Positions 1 to 8,732 are shown, counted from the first letter of the stretch. The stretch: DNA of 64,000 nt from CAKZNE01 sp002695025 (GCA_913043285.1 CAJWML010000002.1:62001-126000), one strand, 5' to 3'. Notes: generated by a model not told the origin, from the sequence alone. A program made the numbers and translations.

Positions 1-1356
1 TGGAACCCCAGGAACATTATCTCACTGGAAGCACAGCATTTGTATAAAGAGCAGGATCCTTTTATGCTCATTACTTCAGAGCAGGTATTGTTTCCCACTT
101 ATCTACCTCTTGCCGATGGTGTGGATGCCTTTGTTATTGGTCAGAATAAGCTGATTACCACCAATAAAACCGATGCCACTTTAAACCACTACTACATTTT
201 TAATAAGACCAATCATATTAACTTCACGGTAGGTGGCAGCCATACCTGGCAGAGCTTTACCTCTGCGCTAGACCAGCGGGATGGGAATGAGGTGATCCGC
301 ACTTTTGACCAGCCGGAATACGGAAAGAATGATGTGGAATTCTGGCTTACGGATGCCTTTACTTCGGTGCATTATAAATGGAAGAAAGGAAAATTCACCA
401 CCAGCCCCGGCTTAAATCTGCATTTTTATAACATCCGCGATGAGCAGGAGGGCACTGCCAACCAACGAGATTATACGTTCCTGTTACCGGATTTCTTTGC
501 CCGTTACGACTTCCGGAAATCACAATCGCTTACTTTCGACTATGCGATGGAAGTGGGTTTTACGGACATTAACAATGCGATAGGCGGAACCATCGTCAAT
601 ACCTATAACAGCTTGTTTACCGGTAACCGTTTCCTGGACAACAGTCTGAACCATAACTTCACCTTGCGCTACTTCCACTTCAATATGTTTGATTTTACCA
701 ACGTAGTTGCGGGAGCTACCTACAACCGCAGGGCAGATGATATCACCAACGGGGTGGTGTACCAGGGGCTGGACCGCATAGCACAACCGATTAACAGCGG
801 TAACATTAATGATGTAGCCAGCGTTTTCGGGGCTTACAGTAAAAAATTCAGCAAGTGGAGCGCCCAGTTCCGTACGGCCCTTTCCTTTACCAACACCAAC
901 AACCGCATTGGTAGTGATGCCAACCAGAACCAGTCGTTCATCCAGAACTATACGCTCATCCTAGAGACTAATTTCAAGAAGATCCCCAATTTTGAGCTGC
1001 GCTATAATTTTGTGAGCAACCGTTATTCCGGTTCAGGTGTGGAGAACACCTTCAATACCCATTCGCCCACCCTGGAAATGGATGCTGTGTTCCTGAAGCA
1101 TTTTACTTTTACGGCTGACTATACGTATAACGATTATCGCAATGCGAACGGTACTACGGCCAGCACCTATGATTTTCTGAATGCCAGCCTGTATTTCCGC
1201 AAGGGTAAGAGTCCCTGGGAATTGGCTCTGAAAGCCCGTAACTTGCTGAACACAAATATTATTCGCCAGGATGGTTTTTCAGATTTCCTGATCAGTACTA
1301 CCCAGTTTTATGTGCTGCCAAGGTATTTAACGGTGGGGGTGAAGTATGATCTGTGA
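1..1356 (+). CDS. TonB-dependent outer-membrane receptor, C-terminal part (5' truncated by window)
   Basis: The reading frame is open from base 1, so the gene begins upstream of the window; the TTG at 40 is not a credible start. About 450 residues of alternating hydrophobic/polar, aromatic-rich strands are visible, as in the beta-barrel of TonB-dependent receptors. The protein ends with an aromatic-rich strand finishing in VGVKYDL, the usual C-terminal strand used for outer-membrane insertion. The N-terminal plug and any CarboxypepD_reg-like domain lie outside, so substrate class cannot be judged. No transport partner is adjacent. It ends 38 bp before the tail of the convergent RDD gene. Family call is from barrel character only. 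Confidence 0.75.
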   Translation, partial: WNPRNIISLEAQHLYKEQDPFMLITSEQVLFPTYLPLADGVDAFVIGQNKLITTNKTDATLNHYYIFNKTNHINFTVGGSHTWQSFTSALDQRDGNEVIRTFDQPEYGKNDVEFWLTDAFTSVHYKWKKGKFTTSPGLNLHFYNIRDEQEGTANQRDYTFLLPDFFARYDFRKSQSLTFDYAMEVGFTDINNAIGGTIVNTYNSLFTGNRFLDNSLNHNFTLRYFHFNMFDFTNVVAGATYNRRADDITNGVVYQGLDRIAQPINSGNINDVASVFGAYSKKFSKWSAQFRTALSFTNTNNRIGSDANQNQSFIQNYTLILETNFKKIPNFELRYNFVSNRYSGSGVENTFNTHSPTLEMDAVFLKHFTFTADYTYNDYRNANGTTASTYDFLNASLYFRKGKSPWELALKARNLLNTNIIRQDGFSDFLISTTQFYVLPRYLTVGVKYDL

Positions 1357-1394
1357 TGACCATCTTTCCATCTCGGTTTGAAGGATGTACTTTC

Positions 1395-2246
1395 CTATAC
1401 CATTGTTTTTTCAAGCATTTCTTCTTCTCCGGTTCCGTGCTTGGCACTCCTTTTTACGGCTGTATTGGATATCATATCATGCCAGCCTTCCTTGCCAAAA
1501 AATGAAAATGCTTCAAAGGGAATAAAACGGCAAATGGTGCGTATAAATATGGATCTCAATTTAGTACCGGTATAACGGACGGTGGCATTGTTGTGTAATT
1601 TCCCGATAGTCTGTTGAAAGAGAAGCTCCAGGATGAAATAGTAGCCCAATATATTAAGGGTGAAAAACCAGCCCGGGCTGGAGTTTAAAAACGGTATGTC
1701 CTCAAATATAAAACCGTCTGCCAATATCCGGATATTGGTAAAGCCAAAGGTTAAAATAACCGCGGAATCAATTATCCAATTCAAGAGTCGTGCTCCTTTT
1801 TTTACATTTTCTCCCTCATGGTATGACTTCACTTTACTGGTTCTTAAAAAATGAATGAAGATCATGGCCAGCAGGGCCAGGCTGATCAGTTTATAAATAT
1901 ACAGGTACCAGCGGGCGTTTTCATGAAGCAGGAAGAAGGAGTATTTGGAGCTTAATGAAGAGGCTATAAACCAGAAAATACTCCCGGCCACAAAAAAATA
2001 GATCGGAAACTTAAAAACAGGGAGCAGTTCAATGGTTTTGCTCCGCACGAGTTTAAAGATCCCGATGAAGGTTAAAACGTGGGCTAAAATCCTAAATAGC
2101 CGCATGAGTGTATTTGAGAATTCAAAAACATCGGGAAACTCTCCGTATCGTATCCAGTAAGGGATACTAAGGTAGCTCACCCCAAAGAATACTTCAATGA
2201 CGGTGTAGAGTATAAGGAGTATTACAATGGGCTTTTCTAAATGCAT
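1395..2246 (-). CDS. RDD-family integral membrane protein
   Basis: A 283-residue polytopic protein. The N-terminal half holds about four hydrophobic helices (roughly residues 5-30, 50-68, 78-100, 115-135). The C-terminal half, from about 150, matches the RDD domain pattern: GARLLNWIIDSAVI near the first RDD helix, then a long hydrophobic stretch and FQQTIGKLHNNATV, with basic residues and an ICRFIPFEAFSF helix. RDD proteins are of mostly unknown function, some linked to ion transport. It stands alone, convergent with the TonB receptor. The tail after residue 265 is polar and cytoplasmic in appearance. Function unknown beyond family membership. Confidence 0.7.
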   Translation of the reverse strand: MHLEKPIVILLILYTVIEVFFGVSYLSIPYWIRYGEFPDVFEFSNTLMRLFRILAHVLTFIGIFKLVRSKTIELLPVFKFPIYFFVAGSIFWFIASSLSSKYSFFLLHENARWYLYIYKLISLALLAMIFIHFLRTSKVKSYHEGENVKKGARLLNWIIDSAVILTFGFTNIRILADGFIFEDIPFLNSSPGWFFTLNILGYYFILELLFQQTIGKLHNNATVRYTGTKLRSIFIRTICRFIPFEAFSFFGKEGWHDMISNTAVKRSAKHGTGEEEMLEKTMV

Positions 2247-2440
2247 TTTTCGGATAATTTTTTGCAGTGCTCTTCATCGAGCACCTGGATTTGACCGGGA
2301 AAGATATAGATTTTGAGGCGAGCTTTGGGACCTTGATCCTTAGCAGGGCCTGTTAAAAGCTTTGTAAACATGTAAACTGTGATTACCATGGCAACAGGCT
2401 GAACCCGGAAACCCTAAATTGCCATTCCAAATTTAAGCTC

Positions 2441-3253
2441 ATGAAAAAACTTTTCTTGCTCTTCTCCCTGGTTTCCCTGCAAAGCTTAGCCCAGGAAGCT
2501 GAACCCTCCGTTCAAAGCACACCTTTACTGATAGGGGAAACACTGGAATTCTCGTCAGAAGTATTGGGCGAGAAACGCATTCTCCATGTATACCTGCCCC
2601 ACGAATACTCCCAGGATTCGGTGTATCCGGTGATCTACTTGCTGGACGGTTCGCTGGATGAGGATATGATCCACATCAGTGGATTGGTACAATTCCATTC
2701 CTTCAGCTGGATCCATAACCTGCCTCCTTCCATTGTGGTAGGCATTGCCAACGTGGACCGGGAGCGGGATATGACTTTCCCCACCACCGTAGCGGAGGAT
2801 CAGGAGAAACTCCCAACCAACGGGCGTTCTGCAGACTTTATCCGTTTCCTGGAAGAGGAAGTGCAAGCCCTGGTGGAAAACCGCTATTCCCTTCAGGAAG
2901 GGGAACGGACGCTCATCGGGCAATCTTTGGGTGGTTTGGTAAGCACGGAAATCCTTTTCAAAAAGCCGGAAATGTTTGATCATTACATCATTATCAGCCC
3001 CAGTTTGTGGTGGGATGCCGGTTCTTTACTGGATACAGAACCGGAAACGGGATCCTCACCCAAGTCCGTATACATTGGGGTAGGTAAGGAAGGTAAGGTG
3101 ATGGAGGAAGGTGCCGCATCCCTGCACAGAAAACTAGAGGGGAAATACGGGGATCCCGTACGTTTATATTTTGAGTATTTCCCCAATCGTGATCATGCGG
3201 ATGCACTGCACGAAGCGGTGTCGGACGCTTTTGAGAAAATTTATACAAAATGA
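2441..3253 (+). CDS. Secreted alpha/beta-hydrolase, putative esterase (IroE/Fes-type family)
   Basis: A 270-residue protein with a cleavable signal peptide (KKLFLLFSLVSLQSLAQ). The mature part matches the putative esterase family that includes enterochelin esterases and S-formylglutathione hydrolase: VYPVIYLLDGS after the first strands, the nucleophile elbow GQSLGG near residue 163 with the catalytic Ser, and FPNRDHADALHEA near 250 supplying the likely catalytic His. The substrate cannot be told from sequence. It is a single-gene unit followed by an inverted repeat at 3265-3319. The ATG start is supported by the signal peptide directly behind it. Confidence 0.82.
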   Translation: MKKLFLLFSLVSLQSLAQEAEPSVQSTPLLIGETLEFSSEVLGEKRILHVYLPHEYSQDSVYPVIYLLDGSLDEDMIHISGLVQFHSFSWIHNLPPSIVVGIANVDRERDMTFPTTVAEDQEKLPTNGRSADFIRFLEEEVQALVENRYSLQEGERTLIGQSLGGLVSTEILFKKPEMFDHYIIISPSLWWDAGSLLDTEPETGSSPKSVYIGVGKEGKVMEEGAASLHRKLEGKYGDPVRLYFEYFPNRDHADALHEAVSDAFEKIYTK

Positions 3254-3264
3254 ATTGTTCACAC

Positions 3265-3319
3265 TGAGCGGAGTCGAAGTGCGGCCATACTTAATACAAT
3301 CATCCTTCGACTCCGCTCA
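3265..3319. repeat. Inverted repeat with 15-bp perfect arms (dispersed-repeat type)
   Basis: Left arm 3265-3279 (TGAGCGGAGTCGAAG) is perfectly complementary to right arm 3305-3319 (CTTCGACTCCGCTCA), with a 25-nt AT-rich loop. It lies between the esterase and the convergent CDF gene and could act as a bidirectional terminator although no T-tract follows. The core CTTCGACTCCGCTCAGG is a motif I recognise as recurring between genes in many Bacteroidota genomes; that statement is from memory, not from a search. Only this copy was seen here. Confidence 0.7.
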
Positions 3320-3341
3320 GGATGACAATATTGTAAATTGA

Positions 3342-4232
3342 TCAATTACCGGGCTCGGAATCCGGTTCAATATGGATATGCACATCCTGTACCTGCGATA
3401 CACTTTCCAGGATGTGATCCTTTACGCGGTGGGCTATAATATGGCCTTCACGTACCGTGAGCAGGGCATCCACCCAAACGTGCAGGTCAATATGGTAGAC
3501 GGTTCCCATTTTGCGTGTACGCAATTGTTGGATACGTCTTACGCCATCTACTTCAGAAGCATAACTTTTGATCTGATCGTGCAGTTCCGGATCCATTTCT
3601 TCGTCCAGCAACTCACCAATGGCCGGGCGGGCAATACCATAAGCATTGTAGATGATGAAGGCTCCGGCTAACAAGGCGGCATAATCATCTGCTACTTCAA
3701 AACCTTCTCCACCGATGAGCGCAATGCTGATACCTACAAAGGCCGCTGCGGAGGTAATGGCATCACTACGATGGTGAAAGGCATCCGCTTTTACCGCCCC
3801 GCTGTTGATCTCCGCTCCCGTTCTGATCACGTAGCGGTACAATAGTTCTTTGGTGAGAATCACCAATACCAGGATCACCAGTGTAAACGGGGCCGGTGTT
3901 TTGTGCGGTCTTTGGATATGAAATATACTGTCTCGTATAATAATTCCCGCTGCTACCATAAGCGCCACGGAAATACCAATGGCCACCAGTGCTTCGGCTT
4001 TACCGTGGCCGTAGGGGTGATTCTCATCTGGCGGCTTGGCAGACCATTTCAGGCCCATCCACAACATGGCACTGGTAAATACATCGGCAGCTGACTCAAT
4101 AGCATCTGCAATAAGGGCATAGGAGTTGCCGAAAATGCCTCCCAAAGCCTTGATCAGGGCCAGTAAGGCGCTGGCAATAATACCCACCAAAGTGGTCTTT
4201 AATCCTTTCGTGCTTCCAGAGTTTTGCGTCAC
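3342..4232 (-). CDS. Cation diffusion facilitator (CDF) family metal transporter
   Basis: A 296-residue inner-membrane protein of typical CDF length. The N-terminal region has about six membrane helices with the family signatures: the first metal-site region DAIESAADVFTSAM, then PPDENHPYGHGKAEAL, and in helix five HHRSDAITSAAAF, providing the HxxxD half of the transport site. The cytoplasmic C-terminal domain (about 205-296) ends in VHIHIEPD, typical of the dimerising metal-binding domain. Members export Zn, Fe, Co or Mn in exchange for protons; the specific metal is not determined. Its upstream end faces a small exporter gene on the same strand 77 bp away. Confidence 0.92.
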   Translation of the reverse strand: MTQNSGSTKGLKTTLVGIIASALLALIKALGGIFGNSYALIADAIESAADVFTSAMLWMGLKWSAKPPDENHPYGHGKAEALVAIGISVALMVAAGIIIRDSIFHIQRPHKTPAPFTLVILVLVILTKELLYRYVIRTGAEINSGAVKADAFHHRSDAITSAAAFVGISIALIGGEGFEVADDYAALLAGAFIIYNAYGIARPAIGELLDEEMDPELHDQIKSYASEVDGVRRIQQLRTRKMGTVYHIDLHVWVDALLTVREGHIIAHRVKDHILESVSQVQDVHIHIEPDSEPGN

Positions 4233-4309
4233 ACCAATTGATTCATTCGCAGTATACGGCCGAAAGGTACATATACCGCGGGATTCAAGGTTTACCGGTT
4301 TCCATCCGG

Positions 4310-4774
4310 TCAGATTAATTCAATGCCTTTTTTCCCCAGGTAAGCTCCGGCTGCTACCAAGGAGCAGGAGATGAGCACCCCAAGGCTGACAGCGGCTAAT
4401 GCCCTGCCGGGTTTTAAGCGAAAAATATAGGCGGCAATGGTACCCATGTAAGCCCCGGTAACGGGTAGTGGTATCATTACAAAGATCATAAGGCCCCAAA
4501 AGCCATACTTTTTCACTTTGTGGCCCAGTAATTTTTTAGACCTGCGGGCCAGTTTAAGGCTGTGTTTGCGATAGAGGTGAAAACGCCAGAGATTCTTATT
4601 GAACCGGTTCAGTAAAAAAATGAAAATGGGAAATACCAGGAGGTTAGCTATCAGCCCTACCGAAAAGGCCAGTAATGGGTGTACGCCTTGTATAATACCA
4701 AAGGGAATGCCCACGCGCGCCTCCCCGAAAGGGGAAATGCTGATGAGGAAAGTATGTATAAGTTCTATAATCAT
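4310..4774 (-). CDS. Small multidrug-export-like membrane protein (COG2426/Sm_multidrug_ex)
   Basis: A protein of about 154 residues with four hydrophobic segments. GEARVGIPFGIIQG near the N terminus and MIPLPVTGAYMGT in the second half are the conserved features of the 'small multi-drug export' family; the name comes from homology and no drug substrate is shown. The ATG at 4774 is preferred over the upstream TTG at 4789, because that TTG is the end of a TACTTTTG promoter box (4787-4794, minus strand), leaving a 12-nt gap before the ATG. It may be transcribed together with the downstream CDF gene. Confidence 0.72.
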   Translation of the reverse strand: MIIELIHTFLISISPFGEARVGIPFGIIQGVHPLLAFSVGLIANLLVFPIFIFLLNRFNKNLWRFHLYRKHSLKLARRSKKLLGHKVKKYGFWGLMIFVMIPLPVTGAYMGTIAAYIFRLKPGRALAAVSLGVLISCSLVAAGAYLGKKGIELI

Positions 4775-4786
4775 ATAAGAGGGCGG

Positions 4787-4794
4787 CAAAAGTA
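4787..4794 (-). promoter_or_regulatory. Candidate -7 promoter box TACTTTTG for the small exporter gene
   Basis: On the minus strand the box fits the Bacteroidota -7 consensus TAnnTTTG and sits 12 nt before the ATG at 4774. No clear TTTG -33 element was found at the expected distance, so this is tentative. Confidence 0.35.
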
Positions 4795-5193
4795 ATTCTT
4801 AAATCCAATCGGTGTAACCCGATTGTCTGGTTTTAACGCTTGGAAAGGAAATATGTTGAAAGAAGATGATTTTATGAGAAGGTTTGTACAATCATCGGAC
4901 TATACCCGAAAATTCAGGTGATCATACCGCTTCATCAATCCAGGGGGAATTTTTACTATGCCGGCAAAGGACTTTAAAGTTGATTCACGCGATAAAATTG
5001 TCTAATCTAAGCTCTTTACAGAGGGATCAATTTACGAATACACGGCAGCGTTTTGCTCAATTATATAACACTATTTTTTCATCCATACAGGCAATGCATT
5101 GGCTATTAATAAACATTACTGTAATTTATTTTAAACAACTAAAAGTCAATGCTTTGATTCGTTTTCCGTGTGAGATTGGAACTTATTTTTTTC
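4795..5193. other. Intergenic stretch without a supported gene
   Basis: About 400 bp between divergent genes. The only long frame (from a TTG at 4884) has no recognisable family and codon use unlike the neighbours, so no gene is called. The stretch becomes AT-rich towards the downstream lipoprotein gene and presumably holds its upstream control region. Confidence 0.5.
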
Positions 5194-5201
5194 TATGTTT
5201 G
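5194..5201 (+). promoter_or_regulatory. Candidate -7 promoter box TATGTTTG
   Basis: Exact match to TAnnTTTG, 43 nt before the lipoprotein ATG at 5245, which gives a leader of usual length. The -33 partner is weak (ATTG 15 nt upstream). Confidence 0.4.
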
Positions 5202-5244
5202 ACCGTTTTTTGAAATAACTCTTAACATTTAAATTCTACTCTTT

Positions 5245-5832
5245 ATGAAAAAAATGAAGTATTTATTTTTTGCAGCTACCTTGTTTGTTGTGGCGGCTAC
5301 ATCCTGTTCTAAGGATAACCATTCCAGGCTGGAAAAGCCAACGGTAGAAAAAACTGAAAAAGCCTTAGGCCGCGATGTGATCACCTTTCTGAATTCGTAT
5401 TACAGCCAGAGCTACCAGTTTGGTCAGTCGGTCATCACCAAAGAGAACAATATGACCTATTCTGTAACGGAGGTTAAAGTAGGTACAGACGCCCGCGGAT
5501 ATGTAGCGGTGGATGATGCCTCAGGAGCCTTCCTGTATTTTGTGGATGTAGACCGTCAGAATTACGTTATGACCACGGTGGAGATTGGTTCCAACCAAAC
5601 CACGCAATATCAGAACATTGATAGGAACCCCAATTATAAGTCAACCCATGAGTTTGATTTTATTTATGTAGTAAACGATGCTAATCAAAGCAGTATCTCT
5701 GGAAGAAGGTTCTGGGGTTGGTCTGATTGGGAGGCTAATGGCCCTTGTATAAACGGGCAGGAGCCAAGCCACCGTACACATTACGTGTTTTGGATGGAAA
5801 ATTATCATGATTACGGTTTTCAACCCTGTTAA
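5245..5832 (+). CDS. Hypothetical lipoprotein
   Basis: A 195-residue protein with a lipoprotein signal peptide: basic start, hydrophobic core and lipobox ATSC with Cys near residue 22. It is therefore probably membrane-anchored in the periplasm or on the surface. The mature part is polar and rich in Tyr, Asp and Asn, and has a C-terminal stretch with several Trp (GRRFWGWSDWEANG) and two late Cys that might pair. I recognise no family. It has its own candidate promoter (5194-5201) and a strong terminator (5867-5893), so it is a monocistronic unit. Confidence 0.6.
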   Translation: MKKMKYLFFAATLFVVAATSCSKDNHSRLEKPTVEKTEKALGRDVITFLNSYYSQSYQFGQSVITKENNMTYSVTEVKVGTDARGYVAVDDASGAFLYFVDVDRQNYVMTTVEIGSNQTTQYQNIDRNPNYKSTHEFDFIYVVNDANQSSISGRRFWGWSDWEANGPCINGQEPSHRTHYVFWMENYHDYGFQPC

Positions 5833-5866
5833 GGGTCTGAAATAACAAAGTATTTATACTATACTG

Positions 5867-5893
5867 CCCCCTGAAGTTTTTAATTTCAGGGGG
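5867..5893 (+). terminator. Intrinsic terminator after the lipoprotein gene
   Basis: CCCCCTGAA (5867-5875) pairs perfectly with TTCAGGGGG (5885-5893) around a 9-nt loop and is followed by TATTTTATTT. Confidence 0.8.
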
Positions 5894-5942
5894 TATTTTA
5901 TTTGGAATGCTCTGAAGGGCATATTTCTAAAAATCCTTTAGC

Positions 5943-7385
5943 TTAAGCTTTCTCAAAAAGGGCCACACTTTCAATGTGTGCAGTATGCGGAAACTGATCC
6001 ACGAGGCTGTACTTTTTGAGTTGATAGCCTTGCTCCTGCAGCGTTACCATGTCCCGCGCCTGGGTGGCAGGGTTACACGAAATATACACCATACGTTCTG
6101 CATCCAGTCGTATTACTTTGCGCAGGGTTTTGGGCGCTATACCGGCCCGGGGCGGATCCATGATAAGGGTACCGATCTTGCCGGTATAGTGTGGGTTTTC
6201 CAAAAGGAACTTACCCACATCATTGGCGTAAAAATCCAGGTTATCCAAACCGTTTAGTGCTGCAGTAGATCGGGCATCTTCCACCGCTTCGGGTACTATT
6301 TCCACCCCAATGATGGTCTTATCCTGAGAACGTTGGGCCAACAGCTGGGTAATGGTGCCCGTACCGGAAAAAAGGTCCAGCACCACTGGTTTTTCACCCA
6401 GGTCTTTTTCAAAAACATAATCCAGGGCTTTGGTATACAGTCGCTCAGCGCTTTGTGGATTGGTCTGGAAAAAGCTTTCCGGGCTGATACGGAATTTGAG
6501 GCCACAGATGCTTTCGATGAGCTCCGGTTTACCCAACAGTATTTCGCGGGTCCCATCCGTGGTGTTGGGGCGGTCTCCCGGGTCATCGTTCACCGTATGC
6601 AGCAATCCGGCCAGGCGGTTGCCCAGGATGTTTTGCATCAAAGCCGTAAAACCAGCCTTGTCAAAACGCTTCACTTCACTACCCGAAGTGGTGAGGTTTA
6701 CCAGCAAAGTATCGTCCCGAAAGGACTTTTTTACCGTAAGAAAACGGCAGAAACCACTGTGCTTTTTGGCGTGCCATCCACTGTGGCCTGCCTCGCTGAA
6801 AAAGCGCTGTATGTCTGGCATACGGTCTTCCAGTTGCTTATCAAAAAGCCCGGAATCCTTTTGCATGGGTTCTACGGAGAGCCATTGCCCGCGTTTCTTG
6901 AATCCCAACGCAAAGCCTTCGTATTCCTCATCTTTTTCACGATCATAGACCACCGCAGAAAAGGAATATTCCATCTTGTTGCGATAGTGGTACAAAGCCG
7001 GTGACGAAATGAATTCATCCAGCTTATCTTCTGCATCCGCTATTTTACCGATACGCCTGAACAGCTCAATGGTGGTTTTGCGTTTGTAGCGGTGTTGCTC
7101 GTCTATAGGCAGAGTGATATACGGTGCGCCCGGAATAGGGTGGAAGGGGTTTTCCGTTTCCACCGCGCTTTTCTCCAATACCTTCAGCAATTTGGATTCT
7201 GCGTACGAGCTTTTCGCCTTCGTAATCTTCACCAAAACTCTTTGTCCGGGAATGGTATTAGGTACAAAAACTACAAATTGCCCTTTTTCGGTCTGGATTT
7301 TCGCAATACCTTTACCCTCAAAGGCGAGGTCATCTATGGTGAGTTCAACCCTCTGGTAGCGATGGAATAAGCGTTGCTGCGACAT
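5943..7385 (-). CDS. rlmD: TrmA/RlmD-family RNA (uracil-5-)-methyltransferase
   Basis: About 480 residues. An N-terminal TRAM domain (to about residue 65; FEGKGIAKI) is followed by the central RNA-binding region and a C-terminal SAM-dependent methyltransferase. Visible motifs are FFQTNPQSAERLY, DLFSGTGTIT (SAM binding), DPPRAGI and YISCNPAT, whose Cys is the catalytic nucleophile. The protein should make m5U in 23S rRNA (or tRNA). The four Cys that bind a [4Fe-4S] cluster in E. coli RlmD are missing here: the CGGC-equivalent region reads PYITLPIDEQH. ATG 7385 is chosen because the TTG at 7394 lies in the promoter box. Which uridine is modified is uncertain. Confidence 0.85.
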   Translation of the reverse strand: MSQQRLFHRYQRVELTIDDLAFEGKGIAKIQTEKGQFVVFVPNTIPGQRVLVKITKAKSSYAESKLLKVLEKSAVETENPFHPIPGAPYITLPIDEQHRYKRKTTIELFRRIGKIADAEDKLDEFISSPALYHYRNKMEYSFSAVVYDREKDEEYEGFALGFKKRGQWLSVEPMQKDSGLFDKQLEDRMPDIQRFFSEAGHSGWHAKKHSGFCRFLTVKKSFRDDTLLVNLTTSGSEVKRFDKAGFTALMQNILGNRLAGLLHTVNDDPGDRPNTTDGTREILLGKPELIESICGLKFRISPESFFQTNPQSAERLYTKALDYVFEKDLGEKPVVLDLFSGTGTITQLLAQRSQDKTIIGVEIVPEAVEDARSTAALNGLDNLDFYANDVGKFLLENPHYTGKIGTLIMDPPRAGIAPKTLRKVIRLDAERMVYISCNPATQARDMVTLQEQGYQLKKYSLVDQFPHTAHIESVALFEKA

Positions 7386-7391
7386 AGCCGG

Positions 7392-7421
7392 CAAAGGTAC
7401 ATGATTTGCCCACCGAACAAA
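7392..7421 (-). promoter_or_regulatory. Promoter of the RNA methyltransferase gene
   Basis: On the minus strand a TTTG (-33; plus 7418-7421), an 18-bp spacer and TACCTTTG (-7; plus 7392-7399) match the Bacteroidota housekeeping consensus. The ATG starts only 6 nt after the -7 box, so the transcript may be leaderless. Confidence 0.6.
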
Positions 7422-7483
7422 CCGCCTCCCGTCTTTTTATAGTAATAGAGAATGTCGGTTTAAAACACATAAAAGATCACGAT

Positions 7484-8731
7484 ATGTCAGTACTGGAAGA
7501 AACCCTTACCTCAGAACAAGCCATGCAACTGGAAGATCGCTACGGAGCGCATAATTACCACCCGCTACCCGTGGTGCTGGACCGTGGTGAAGGTGTTTAC
7601 GTATGGGATGTGGAAGGAAAAAAGTACTACGATTTCCTTTCGGCCTATTCAGCGGTAAACCAGGGGCATTGCCACCCGCGCATTGTAGGAGCGTTAAAGG
7701 ATCAGGCTGAAAAGCTTACGCTTACCAGCCGTGCTTTTTATAATTCCCGCCTGGGTGAGTACGAGAAATACGCTTCGGAATATTTCGGTTATGAGCAGTT
7801 ATTACCCATGAATACCGGTGCTGAAGCCGTGGAAACGGCTATCAAGATATGCCGTAAATGGGCCTACGAAAAACGTGGTATTCCGGAGAATGAAGCGGTG
7901 ATCATTGTAGCGGAAAACAACTTCCACGGGCGTACCACTACGGTGATCTCCTTCAGTAATGATCCTGATGCCCGTAAGCATTTTGGTCCGTATACACCCG
8001 GCTTTATAAAGATACCCTACAATGATGTATCTGCTTTGGAAAAGGTGCTGAACGAGAATAAGAATGTAGCCGGTTTCCTGGTGGAGCCTATACAGGGTGA
8101 GGCCGGAGTAATGGTGCCGAATGAGGGCTACCTGAAGACATGCTTCAACCTCTGTAAAGAGCATAAGGCCCTATTTATTGCAGACGAGATTCAAACCGGT
8201 ATTGCCCGCACGGGTAAACTCCTGGCCTGTGATTATGAAGGCGTAAAGCCCGATATGGTAACCCTGGGCAAAGCACTGAGTGGAGGCGCTTATCCCGTTT
8301 CAGCAGTACTGGCCGATAAGCATATCATGGAAGTGATCAAACCCGGACAACACGGTTCCACCTTTGGAGGTAACCCGCTGGCAGCCGTGGTAGCCATGGC
8401 CGCGCTGGAGGTGATCAAAGATGAAAAACTGGCGGAGAACGCCTACCGCCTCGGTGAGATCTTCCGTAGCGAGATGCAGAAATTCATTGAAGGCAACGAT
8501 CTTATCAAGCTGGTGCGCGGTAAAGGTCTGCTCAACGCTATTGTGATCAACGACAGTGAGGATAGCTCCACCGCCTGGGATATTTGCGTAAAGCTGAAAG
8601 ACAATGGCTTGCTGGCTAAGCCTACCCACGGAAACATCATTCGTTTTGCCCCGCCTTTGGTGATGACGGAAGAGCAGTTACACGATTGTATTGCTATTAT
8701 CAAAAGAACGATAGAGGAGTTTGGGAGGTAG
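7484..8731 (+). CDS. rocD: Ornithine aminotransferase
   Basis: A class-III PLP-dependent aminotransferase of 415 residues that converts ornithine and 2-oxoglutarate to glutamate-5-semialdehyde and glutamate (arginine/proline metabolism, cytosol). Seen: YGAHNYHPLPVVLDRGEG at the start, typical of ornithine aminotransferases, LSAYSAVNQGHCHPRI, MNTGAEAVETAIK, NNFHGRTTT, FLVEPIQGEAG, FIADEIQTGIARTG (PLP Asp) and TLGKALSGGAYPVSA with the Schiff-base Lys. Length and motifs are complete. The ATG at 7484 gives the standard N terminus; the frame extends upstream to 7406 but without family similarity. Divergent from the RNA methyltransferase. Confidence 0.94.
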   Translation: MSVLEETLTSEQAMQLEDRYGAHNYHPLPVVLDRGEGVYVWDVEGKKYYDFLSAYSAVNQGHCHPRIVGALKDQAEKLTLTSRAFYNSRLGEYEKYASEYFGYEQLLPMNTGAEAVETAIKICRKWAYEKRGIPENEAVIIVAENNFHGRTTTVISFSNDPDARKHFGPYTPGFIKIPYNDVSALEKVLNENKNVAGFLVEPIQGEAGVMVPNEGYLKTCFNLCKEHKALFIADEIQTGIARTGKLLACDYEGVKPDMVTLGKALSGGAYPVSAVLADKHIMEVIKPGQHGSTFGGNPLAAVVAMAALEVIKDEKLAENAYRLGEIFRSEMQKFIEGNDLIKLVRGKGLLNAIVINDSEDSSTAWDICVKLKDNGLLAKPTHGNIIRFAPPLVMTEEQLHDCIAIIKRTIEEFGR

Positions 8732-8732
8732 T

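Noticed and set aside
40..42. TTG start for the first gene
   Set aside because: The frame is open to base 1, so the gene is truncated by the window edge and this codon is internal.
4884..5213. 109-codon frame from a TTG
   Set aside because: Non-ATG start, no signal, no family and it overlaps the promoter region of the lipoprotein gene.
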